DNA of 64,000 nt from Methanoplanus endosymbiosus. GTDB lineage: Archaea > Halobacteriota > Methanomicrobia > Methanomicrobiales > Methanomicrobiaceae. The position numbers and the translations under genes were made by a program. The stretch is taken from the NCBI RefSeq assembly GCF_024662215.1, contig NZ_CP096115.1:1674001-1738000 (forward strand). Direction: 5' to 3'. Positions 15,730 to 24,604 of the stretch are shown in pieces; the stretch's first letter is position 1, and each line of letters begins with the position of its first letter. The notes beneath the pieces are model-generated. The model ran no database searches. It was not told the origin of the DNA and worked only from the letters and a program-made list of their open reading frames with translations.

Positions 15730-18700
15730 TCAATGGGGACTCAAATTCCTAATAAATTTATCAACTTCATCGAATGCTTTTGGAAGCGCTCTAATTACCA
15801 TTTTATCTGACAAATAAAAAGTATTTGATTGATTTCCTGGAAGAACCCACATCGCAGGACACACCACAAATTCAATTGATTTATTTGGTAAAATCATTGA
15901 GATACAAGTACTATCACATTTAAATTTAATTCTTGGATGATCATCAACAATCAACCTTTTGAGTGGATAGATTAGATCAGACTGCTTATCAACACTCAAT
16001 GGTTCCGGCAGATCTCCATACATACCCCAGTTAAGGAGATCAAATGCAGCAAAACGATCTAATTTATCATGAACTCTCTGGTTCCAGTAATGTTTAAGAC
16101 ATGTGTGACACGCTGTATTACAAGGATTTTCTTCATCACAATTCAAAACATCCTGAACATTCTCAAGTAACGGGTCGATCATTTTCCAAAGGCCAGTTGC
16201 ATATCCTGCTCCACTTGACAGACTATCATAAATGTAAATATCAACAAAGGTTGTAGATCCAGTTCCGTGAATTCTGTGACCACCTTTAATATCTTTGAAA
16301 TCAACATCCAGAGTACGACTTGCAGCAAGTAAAAACGCCTCTGCAAGTGTTGTTGCAGCGTTTGAAATCCACATGCCAAGGGGATTTGTATTAATTCGAG
16401 ACTTATCCAACTCAAACTCAAAGACAATCATATCTGTTGCAAAGGTGTGCCCAAGATACAGATTTATTGGATTATGAGAACACTTCTTTGAAGTCACACC
16501 CGGGATTGCGTATGGTCGATCAATATCTTCCAACATTTTCGATCCGGAACCTTCACCAGTAAGTTGTTCTGCAACCTCTGCTGCACCACACTTCTGACAT
16601 ACATTAAATCCACGTCCTTTTACACCCTTGTTAATGATCCTGATCTTATCTGAACGAACTGCTGCCATTATGTGCTGACAACCAATATCCTTCATGTCCC
16701 TACGGTCAGGTGTTGCAAAGTAACATGGCTCTTCTGCATAAGACTGTTCAAATTCTGCGTGTGCTTCAGGAATTGGCCTTCCATTTACGGGAGCAAAACC
16801 CCACGGTCGGAGCAACTTCTGTTTTTTGTTTTCAGAGACAGGTTTTCCACAGAATGGGCATACCCCATCCATTGGATAGTCTGTATCAGTCCATCCACAA
16901 TACGGATCAGGACAAAGATACAAATCCGAAAGATAATTTGGATCCTCAAAATATGGTTGTGCCTGATTCTCACGTTTATTGCCTTTTCTAAACTTTGAGT
17001 GAAAACTGTAAATTCCACCAACTTTGTAGGTTTCCTTGTTTACAACGAGAACTTTCCCCGGAGCATACTCACTAATCGCAATGTCAAGTGAGCGGTCTGG
17101 TCTTTGGAGAATTTTACTTCCATATCTGTCCTCAATAAAGAATCCTACTACATCTTGTGGGAAAGAGTAGGTTGGCAAGATTCCCTCAAAACTCAAATGA
17201 TCAAGAAGACTTATTTTATGTCCTTTTTCAACCTGCGCCTCATACAGTTCACGATTTTGGAGCACATCATCCCGGATTCTCTGTAATTCAGGTGTAAGAC
17301 CATCTACTATATTTTTATAATAAATGTCATCTATTTTTTTAGCAGAAAAAATGGTTGCCTCAAGGTCTGGTTTAAACCGGAATGTATTCAGAAAATCGAT
17401 GAAATCATCATAGAAATTATCAAAGAACGATAATACCGGATATTCATACAAGTCAGTCCTATTTTCACTCAAAAATTCACTTAAGATAAGCAAATTGACA
17501 TGCCGCTGAAGTAATGTGAAATTATCTACATCAATCCATGGACTACTGGCATCTCCTGAAATTATTTTATCGGGATGAGTGAAGTACCACCCATCATGGG
17601 GACCATTATGAGCATAGGTTACAATGGTTGAAATTGATGTTCCGCGTCTTCCCGCACGTCCGGCTCTCTGTTGATAATTCTCCCGCATCGGGGGAACATT
17701 TCGAAGGCTGATGGCAGTCAAAGAACCGATATCAATACCAACTTCCATCGTTGTTGTACAGCTCAATACATCAACTGGGTAATCATCATCAAATAGAAGA
17801 TTCTGAAACCCCATCTCATAACTTTCCGTCGTAGACCAGATGTCAAACTGTTGATCTTTGTAGGAAAGTTGTGCTGTGTGTTCTTCGGTATTAATGGTAC
17901 GAATTGATTTCCCTGAACCTTCAGTGATCGCATCAATAACTGGTTCTCTCCAGAACTTGTATCGTTCAAGATCCTCCTCACCCATATCATAGATGTCAGA
18001 GGAACCACAATCAGCACATTTTCCAAACAGGGTATATGGAAAAATATTAGAACATGTCTTACAACGGTACCAGTTATGGTTGTCCCGGTATTTTAACGCA
18101 ATTTTATCTAGGACAAGAAAATAGCTGCCATTTTCCTCACCTCTTCCGCGACGAAGGAACGTTTTGAACAATTTAAGCAAGATCAGATCAATCTGTTTCG
18201 AAGTATATTTTTCCTTCAAAACATTCTTGAATCGTGAGGGTAGTTTATTTTGATCTTTCTCTTCTACACCAAATCTGCCATATTTACGAAGGGCAATATT
18301 ATACCTAATCTGATCGGAAATCAGGGTTCCAATAGCATATGAGTTTGTACAATGATACTGGGCCCATGCAGCAAAAAGAGCAATGAACTCCCCTTCAGAC
18401 ATCTCAATATCATGTTCCTCAAATGATTCAAGACATTCTTCAATATCATCTTTGTAGCAAGGTTCCATCCAACCCAGTCCAAGATCTGTCAAAGACCTGA
18501 AGGACGAGCAGAGATTTTTCAGGAGTTGTTCTGAAAACAATCCCGGTATATCATCAAAATCTTTGACAAGCCGATCGTATTTTAATGATTGGTTACGTTT
18601 TTCTGCTTTTTTGATAGCAACTTTGATGATTTCCAGATCTTCTTTAAAGCGAGCCTTGTTCCCCCCATAGAACAGGCGTAAATGATTGTGAGATGCGATC

Positions 18701-21066
18701 TCCAAAAATGCAGGGTAAAGCATCTCAAGTGTCACAATATTCCCCGTATCTTCAGCCCACTCCTGCAAATGGATAGCTGCCAGAACCAAAACAGCTCTTG
18801 CAGCATAAGCATCTGCTGCCCGGGTCATATCTTTGGCAAGTAAAGCAGCTCTTTGCCTGCTGTCAGAAAATACCAGTACTTTTCTCCCGGCATTTGGTTG
18901 TTGTTTGATTTTTTCTTCATCAAATATTGTAGGTGGCTGTACGGACAATTGTGATGAAACAATGTTGTAAAATGGTTCATTTCCTTTTGTAGAAAAATCC
19001 GAAAAAGAGTAGTACGTCAGTCTTTTTTTACATTTTGGACATTTACTAAATGTAAACTGATCCGGTTTTCCTTTTACCGGATTAAGAGAATAACAAACCT
19101 GTAGGAATTCATCTTCTTCAGCATGAATATTGTTGAAATGGATGAAACCAGTCTTTGTATCAAGCCATCCATTACGAATATTCTCCTTCCCCATATTCCC
19201 GGACCAATTCTTAGGGACAACGTAAAGATGTACTTCCTTCAATTCATCTCCAAATACCTCGCCCGGAGTTTTCCAAAGGTATTTTTTCTCCACAAAATTT
19301 TCTGCATTATGCAAATATCCTTTGATGAACAGGGCTCCACATCTTCTATCGTTGATTAACTCATAGATTTTCCCACCACAAGAACAAGTATCCCGTCCAT
19401 TGTCTGAGTAGATCTTCCCAAGTGTGATACCGTCACCGGTGTGTTTTTCAGAACATTTCGGATTTGTACAGGCGTACAACCCCTGTAGGCCACGGAAAAA
19501 CATGTGAAGTCGTGCAGGGAAAAGAACCTGCCCATCTTTTTTGGCAAGTGGTAGAAGCGAGAGAAGAACCTGAGTTGCGGGGAGTGCAGTTTCGATGTCA
19601 TAATCGGGGAAAACAATTCCTGCAAGTTCATTGATCTCGGTAGCGTTTCCAGCGGTTTGATTTATTATCCGTTGAACTGGACCATATTTTGGCAATGTTT
19701 CAAACAACCATGCTTCCAGTTCTTTGATTGTATCATACGGTGGTCTGGTTCCGTCAAGTAACCGGAAAAATTTGTGGACTGCCAATATCTTTGTCGTATT
19801 ATCCAATTGGAAATCATCGAGAGGGAAGTCACGAATCTTTTTTGCGGAAATATCAATCGAATTAGGAGAATTATACTCCTTATTTTCTCCAACAATTATC
19901 GAGAATGTATCTTCTTTGCATGAAGTGATTTCCCTGAGAAAATGTTTAAGTTCAATTTTACTGCCCTCATCATCAGCCGGAATACTGGCACTGGTGAGGA
20001 TAAACCGAACTTTATCACGTGTAATTCCCAACTTGTACATTAACCGACGAATGAGAAGGGCAACCTCTCCCCCGGCAGAACCGTGATACATATGTGCTTC
20101 ATCAATGACTAACAGAAGTTTGTTATCGGGAAACTCGTTCAACCAATCGCGGGTATTCGACCAGAATGGCTGTTCAATCTGCCGAATCAGCATGTACTGA
20201 AGCATCGAATAATTTGTGACAAGAATATCAGGACAATTATCCTGCATCTCTTTACGTGTGATTAATTCCGCATCTTGTAACGTTGTTTTATGGTTACCCT
20301 CATTCAGATTTGCAATATAGGTTTCCAGATTATATTTTGAAGGATACTTCCCCATTGATTTGAGTTCCGCAATCAACTCAGGGCTATGGTTGATTAGATT
20401 ACATTCCAGTGTTTTTGCCAGATTTACATCCTTCTTTTTCACAGGCTGACCCGGATAAGGTGTTCTGCCGGTATACATCCCAAACTGGGGAGAACGGATG
20501 TTTATATCACCCGTATACTCTGTAAAGAGTGTGTGAAAATCTCCATCATAATCCCCAATCATTTTACGCAAACGGCCGATCTGATCCGCGACCAGTGCAT
20601 TCATGGGGTAAAGTAACAACGCCCTGACACCTCGTTTTTTCCAAGAATCAGGATGTGTTTTTGCTTCATTTGCAAGGTTTGCAATAAGGGGCCACATGAA
20701 GCACTCTGTCTTTCCAGAACCGGTGCCTGTCGTTACCAGAATGTCATTCCCATGATAAAAATCCTCAAGTGCTTTAACCTGGTGACAGTAGGGATTTTTG
20801 AAAACACCTAAATTTTTGTCACTCATCTGGCAAAGGAAATCTTTGATTTTTTCCGGGATATTAGCATCAACCAGTCCGTTTTTTTGTAAGTGGTATGTCT
20901 GATTTGATTCAATATAGGGATCCCTGTAGATAGAATTTTTTTCATCCAGAAGATCTTTACATGCACCCAAAAGAAGATCATTTTCACCAAAGTATTGTGC
21001 CTGAATGTAGTCTTTCAGTTTTTCCACAAGTTCACGGTGTGTACTTTGAACGCTGTATTCAGCCAT
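15730..21066 (-). CDS. Giant DEAD/DEAH helicase with DUF1998 (DruE/MrfA-like), putative defence effector
   Basis: 1778 aa. Superfamily 2 helicase: motif I VTTGTGSGKTECF near residue 110; a long insertion; motif II VIDEAHMYHGSAGGE (DEAH) near 325; LTSASIP near 360; second RecA domain with VFSDSRQRAALLA near 730 and VGIDIGSLTAI followed by QQRAGRAGRRG near 1120. Zinc-ribbon-like pairs occur near 545, 1020 (CKTCS..CADCG) and 1410 (CPDPYCG..CPFCG). The C-terminal DUF1998 region ends in CNTACHTCLKHYWNQRVHDK, a cluster linked to Fe-S or Zn binding in MrfB/DrmB relatives. Size and order recall DruE of Druantia. Last gene of a four-gene operon; its ATG overlaps the previous stop by eight bases. Relatives also include DpdJ and YprA/MrfA. 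Confidence 0.85.
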   Translation of the reverse strand: MAEYSVQSTHRELVEKLKDYIQAQYFGENDLLLGACKDLLDEKNSIYRDPYIESNQTYHLQKNGLVDANIPEKIKDFLCQMSDKNLGVFKNPYCHQVKALEDFYHGNDILVTTGTGSGKTECFMWPLIANLANEAKTHPDSWKKRGVRALLLYPMNALVADQIGRLRKMIGDYDGDFHTLFTEYTGDINIRSPQFGMYTGRTPYPGQPVKKKDVNLAKTLECNLINHSPELIAELKSMGKYPSKYNLETYIANLNEGNHKTTLQDAELITRKEMQDNCPDILVTNYSMLQYMLIRQIEQPFWSNTRDWLNEFPDNKLLLVIDEAHMYHGSAGGEVALLIRRLMYKLGITRDKVRFILTSASIPADDEGSKIELKHFLREITSCKEDTFSIIVGENKEYNSPNSIDISAKKIRDFPLDDFQLDNTTKILAVHKFFRLLDGTRPPYDTIKELEAWLFETLPKYGPVQRIINQTAGNATEINELAGIVFPDYDIETALPATQVLLSLLPLAKKDGQVLFPARLHMFFRGLQGLYACTNPKCSEKHTGDGITLGKIYSDNGRDTCSCGGKIYELINDRRCGALFIKGYLHNAENFVEKKYLWKTPGEVFGDELKEVHLYVVPKNWSGNMGKENIRNGWLDTKTGFIHFNNIHAEEDEFLQVCYSLNPVKGKPDQFTFSKCPKCKKRLTYYSFSDFSTKGNEPFYNIVSSQLSVQPPTIFDEEKIKQQPNAGRKVLVFSDSRQRAALLAKDMTRAADAYAARAVLVLAAIHLQEWAEDTGNIVTLEMLYPAFLEIASHNHLRLFYGGNKARFKEDLEIIKVAIKKAEKRNQSLKYDRLVKDFDDIPGLFSEQLLKNLCSSFRSLTDLGLGWMEPCYKDDIEECLESFEEHDIEMSEGEFIALFAAWAQYHCTNSYAIGTLISDQIRYNIALRKYGRFGVEEKDQNKLPSRFKNVLKEKYTSKQIDLILLKLFKTFLRRGRGEENGSYFLVLDKIALKYRDNHNWYRCKTCSNIFPYTLFGKCADCGSSDIYDMGEEDLERYKFWREPVIDAITEGSGKSIRTINTEEHTAQLSYKDQQFDIWSTTESYEMGFQNLLFDDDYPVDVLSCTTTMEVGIDIGSLTAISLRNVPPMRENYQQRAGRAGRRGTSISTIVTYAHNGPHDGWYFTHPDKIISGDASSPWIDVDNFTLLQRHVNLLILSEFLSENRTDLYEYPVLSFFDNFYDDFIDFLNTFRFKPDLEATIFSAKKIDDIYYKNIVDGLTPELQRIRDDVLQNRELYEAQVEKGHKISLLDHLSFEGILPTYSFPQDVVGFFIEDRYGSKILQRPDRSLDIAISEYAPGKVLVVNKETYKVGGIYSFHSKFRKGNKRENQAQPYFEDPNYLSDLYLCPDPYCGWTDTDYPMDGVCPFCGKPVSENKKQKLLRPWGFAPVNGRPIPEAHAEFEQSYAEEPCYFATPDRRDMKDIGCQHIMAAVRSDKIRIINKGVKGRGFNVCQKCGAAEVAEQLTGEGSGSKMLEDIDRPYAIPGVTSKKCSHNPINLYLGHTFATDMIVFEFELDKSRINTNPLGMWISNAATTLAEAFLLAASRTLDVDFKDIKGGHRIHGTGSTTFVDIYIYDSLSSGAGYATGLWKMIDPLLENVQDVLNCDEENPCNTACHTCLKHYWNQRVHDKLDRFAAFDLLNWGMYGDLPEPLSVDKQSDLIYPLKRLIVDDHPRIKFKCDSTCISMILPNKSIEFVVCPAMWVLPGNQSNTFYLSDKMVIRALPKAFDEVDKFIRNLSPH

Positions 21067-22099
21067 TTTGTAACACCTTAATGTTCAAATTTTCCAGAAG
21101 TTCTATAATAATTAGAAGAAAAACCGGTGATGTAATAAATTCAGTTCTGTCCAGAATATTACGAACTGGCCAAGTTATCATGTAGAACAACATTCCCTCC
21201 CTTCCTGGAAGAAAAGAGTTCAATTTGATTTTGATTGCATCGTTGTAGATTGTTATTTTGGCATGTTCCGAATTTTGACTCAGATACCGAAGACCATACA
21301 TAAATCTGCGAACATCCTGCAGCTTTATGATATGATCCGGAAATGCAAGTGTGTATATCTCTCCGTTTTCTTGTTTAGCAAGTCCATAATCAAACAAATT
21401 ATTCCGATACACAGTTAGTTCCCAAGGATGACAAAGCAATTGTTCCCATGACTCAGAAAAAACCCGCCTTGATAATGGATCAAAATACCTTTGGACATCA
21501 GATATAACAGAATTCAGTGTGAATTTTCCCTCCGCAAATCTGCTGTACTCAAGGACAGTATCTTTTGCATCAATTTGCGGAATCAAAAAAAGTTCTTCAA
21601 GAGAATACGCATTCTGTTCTGAAATCCTATTGACATACCATCCGAGACCATGTATTTCCCCATCTTTACCAAATGATGTTCCACGTAGCAAATATAAGTC
21701 TTCAGAAACTTTTGCGTATTTATCAGGGGGTAACTGAATGATATTTTCAGGTCCGGGAACAATAAATCCAGAGAATTCCAGTCTTTCCTGAATTACTTTT
21801 GTTGGCTGAATTTCTGGTTCATCCTTGGGATAAAACCACTTTTTCACATCCGGATAGATATCTAAATATGCGGAAAGGATGAGATTACATTTTCTGGTCA
21901 CGTGATGTTTTGTGTAACGTATATTTCCTGCATCCCAGTTCTCACTTTCAATATCAATACTTCGATCCAAGACAGTTGTTTTTGTCCACTCGGAAATGGC
22001 AGAGTAAAGTATTCGGGCAATATAGGCATTCTCGTCTTCACAGGAAAAACGTGACATCCCCATCCCCTGTGCCATAATTTCATGGGGGTCTTGCCCCAT
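21059..22099 (-). CDS. Unknown protein of the helicase operon (about 350 aa)
   Basis: 346 aa from ATG 22099, which follows GGAGG (22116-22112) overlapping the end of the upstream gene; a TTG at 22117 is also in frame. No family is recognised. It is soluble and rich in aromatic residues, with features such as GTSFGKDGEIHGLGWYVNRI in the middle and a hydrophobic helix near the C-terminus (SPVFLLIIIELLENLNI). No catalytic motif is visible. Its size (about 350 aa), and its place between an 828-aa protein and a DUF1998 helicase, resemble DruD in Druantia type I, but I cannot show sequence similarity. Translationally coupled on both sides (overlaps of 8 bases with the helicase, a few bases' gap before). 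Confidence 0.72.
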   Translation of the reverse strand: MGQDPHEIMAQGMGMSRFSCEDENAYIARILYSAISEWTKTTVLDRSIDIESENWDAGNIRYTKHHVTRKCNLILSAYLDIYPDVKKWFYPKDEPEIQPTKVIQERLEFSGFIVPGPENIIQLPPDKYAKVSEDLYLLRGTSFGKDGEIHGLGWYVNRISEQNAYSLEELFLIPQIDAKDTVLEYSRFAEGKFTLNSVISDVQRYFDPLSRRVFSESWEQLLCHPWELTVYRNNLFDYGLAKQENGEIYTLAFPDHIIKLQDVRRFMYGLRYLSQNSEHAKITIYNDAIKIKLNSFLPGREGMLFYMITWPVRNILDRTEFITSPVFLLIIIELLENLNIKVLQNG

Positions 22100-22103
22100 G
22101 AAG

Positions 22104-24590
22104 TTATTTCCCTCCAAGAAGTTTCTCTACGATCTCTTTGAGGTCTCCTCTACTAAGATATTCTAATCTTTGATTCAGTTCATCCGCAGTTCCCAGTAAT
22201 TTACAATAAGTTCCAAGCTCCAGAATCAGCGCAGCATCTTCATTATTTCTGTCCTTCTTTGCAACCGCCGAAAATATCGCCGCTCTGGTTAGATTATAAC
22301 CATTTGTTACACTAGTACCACGTGAAAGATCAACAATCCTCCCGTATAGAGTCTTTACTTCCTCTAAGTTTCTTTCAACAGGTACAGCTATAGCACAGTT
22401 ACCAGGATCCAAAATTTCTGTTTTAATAGAAGTAATAACATCCTCAGAATTGATGAGGGCCATGTATCCCAGTACACTTGAAGGAAGTATTCGTATGTTT
22501 TCTGCGAAATCAAGTGAGAATATAATATATTTTTCGGGATTTTCATCATGAATATCTCTTGCAAGATGTGTATAGCAGTATTCATCAATGGATCCAATTA
22601 CATTTTGAAGAATTACAACATTACCGCAAGCATTTTTCACGATATTTATAAGAGAAGAATAGTCGTTGTAGCCAGTTGGAACTGATATAACTTCAGGAGT
22701 TTGTGAGCAAAGAGTAACTGAGATTGCCTGAGCCATGAGATTTGCATTACATCCTGTTAGGAGGAGTGGAGTTCTCGTGAAATATGCTCCTGCAATGAAC
22801 TCAGCAAGGATTCCAGAATATTCGTAACTTACTCCAATGTTCAAGAGATTATCAATCAGATAATCTATCAATTCCTTAGGATTAATAATTTCAGACGGAT
22901 CTGAACCATATTTTTTTGCTGATTGAACAAAAAGATTTGAATTTGGTGATGAGGCAACACTTGTTTTTTCAGGCACTCCGGATTGCATCAGACCTTTGAA
23001 TAATGCCAAATCTCCAAGGAATTCCCCAGGATTCTCCTGAATATTCCTGAGTTTCAGCTCACAAGAGGACTTTAATTGCTCATTTATTTCTTCTAAAGTA
23101 CTTTTATTCTGCTCAAGTTTAGATAATTCTTCCCGAATGTATTGATTATCAGATATATCATTCTGCAATTGTTCTTTGGAAACCCTCAATAAGGCTATGT
23201 CATTTTGGACATTGTCATATTCCTCACGGAGAAACTTAATATCATTCAGGATGATATTACGTTGATCAGCTCTAAATTCTTCACACTCTTTATCGAGTGC
23301 CTGCATTTGTTCCTTTTTTAAGGTCTCAATTTCTCCAACAGCACTCTTTTTTAGATCTTTTTCAAACTCTTTTAGTTCCTGTTCAATCTGGATCTTTAAA
23401 GCTGCTCTTTCTCGATCGCCTTCAGATTCAACAGTTTTTCTGAGTGATTTTAAGGCATCAGTTTCAGCGGTTTTTTCCGCTTTGATTACAAGAATTTCTC
23501 CATTAAGTTCATCTATTGCAACATTAAGGTTAGAAATTTCACTTTCTAAAGCCACTTTTTGCTCAAGCAATACTTGGTTAAGTTCAGGTTGCATTTTGGC
23601 AACATATTCTTCATTGATCTTCGGGAAGTGAGTAATTACTCCGCTTACAAACTCCTCAACTTTATCGTCTGTGTTAAGATACGAGTTTATAATCTTTATT
23701 TGATATTCAAGCCGTTGCTTATTTTCTGTTGATTCTGTCAAAATGGGTTGTAATTTTAAATTTGATAGGGCTTCAGTGGTTATTTTATTTACTAATTTTT
23801 TCTCATTTTCTGAATAGTTCAAGCGAGTGGCAATATGGTAAAAATATCTTGCAAAACGGGCTGAATCAGTATGGAGGGATAAAGAATCCAACTTATCATT
23901 TTGACTAATTTTCATCTTGGTGTAGATGAGTCTTCGGTTCAGATCTACGGAATTTTCAGATAATAAATCATTATATTTCGGATCAAACGAATCAATAACA
24001 TCAGTTCTTTTGATATTGTATCGATTCAATGACTTTTTATCAATTACAAAGAGCAACTGATTATATCGTATACAGGACGTTGCTTTATTAATTTCAACAC
24101 AGAAGAAATCTTCTTCATTGTAATCGTAGATTACAAGGAGGTTGTCTGAAAACGTATCCGGAACAACAATCCCATTTTCCAGTACACGTGCAAACTCATC
24201 ATCAGAACCCACCAATAACCTCAGATTTTCTGGTGATTCCGGAGTTTTTAAGAAGATGAGTTCATAATAAGTGTATTTGAAATTAATTTTTTTATGAAGG
24301 ACTGAATAAGGGACTGCATCATAACCCTCAGAACTATCATTTTCTTTCCACACCCAGAGGCCAACATTGTCATGGTCAGATTGAACAGGGGTTTTCTCCA
24401 TATTAACTGGTATGAGCATGGTTCCCCCATCTGGATCAGTGTAGATTTTACCAATGGAATTCACTCTGTTTTTATTCCAATCTGCTGTAGAAATATCTGC
24501 AATTCTTAAAATTTTGATGTCATCGTCACTAAACTTCACCGGAATTCCGATGCAGCAATGTAAATTGGAATATTTTTTTAAATTAGTCAT
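22104..24590 (-). CDS. Coiled-coil protein with C-terminal AAA-like ATPase fold (helicase operon)
   Basis: 828 aa. Three parts: an N-terminal globular region (1-330) of unknown family; a long charged coiled coil (about 345-540, LEQKVALESEISNLNVAIDE onward); and a C-terminal domain (about 560-800) with an AAA+-like arrangement. In that domain TPLLLTGCNANLMAQAI sits where Walker A should be but lacks the GK[ST] signature. It is followed by VVILQNVIGSIDEY in the Walker B position (Asp lost; SIDE may substitute) and YIIFSLDFAENIRILP like a sensor 1 strand. I infer a degenerate or inactive ATPase that may bind nucleotide weakly or act as scaffold. Fourteen bases separate it from the CoiA-like gene upstream. 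Confidence 0.75.
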   Translation of the reverse strand: MTNLKKYSNLHCCIGIPVKFSDDDIKILRIADISTADWNKNRVNSIGKIYTDPDGGTMLIPVNMEKTPVQSDHDNVGLWVWKENDSSEGYDAVPYSVLHKKINFKYTYYELIFLKTPESPENLRLLVGSDDEFARVLENGIVVPDTFSDNLLVIYDYNEEDFFCVEINKATSCIRYNQLLFVIDKKSLNRYNIKRTDVIDSFDPKYNDLLSENSVDLNRRLIYTKMKISQNDKLDSLSLHTDSARFARYFYHIATRLNYSENEKKLVNKITTEALSNLKLQPILTESTENKQRLEYQIKIINSYLNTDDKVEEFVSGVITHFPKINEEYVAKMQPELNQVLLEQKVALESEISNLNVAIDELNGEILVIKAEKTAETDALKSLRKTVESEGDRERAALKIQIEQELKEFEKDLKKSAVGEIETLKKEQMQALDKECEEFRADQRNIILNDIKFLREEYDNVQNDIALLRVSKEQLQNDISDNQYIREELSKLEQNKSTLEEINEQLKSSCELKLRNIQENPGEFLGDLALFKGLMQSGVPEKTSVASSPNSNLFVQSAKKYGSDPSEIINPKELIDYLIDNLLNIGVSYEYSGILAEFIAGAYFTRTPLLLTGCNANLMAQAISVTLCSQTPEVISVPTGYNDYSSLINIVKNACGNVVILQNVIGSIDEYCYTHLARDIHDENPEKYIIFSLDFAENIRILPSSVLGYMALINSEDVITSIKTEILDPGNCAIAVPVERNLEEVKTLYGRIVDLSRGTSVTNGYNLTRAAIFSAVAKKDRNNEDAALILELGTYCKLLGTADELNQRLEYLSRGDLKEIVEKLLGGK

Positions 24591-24604
24591 TACTTTTCAA
24601 CTCT

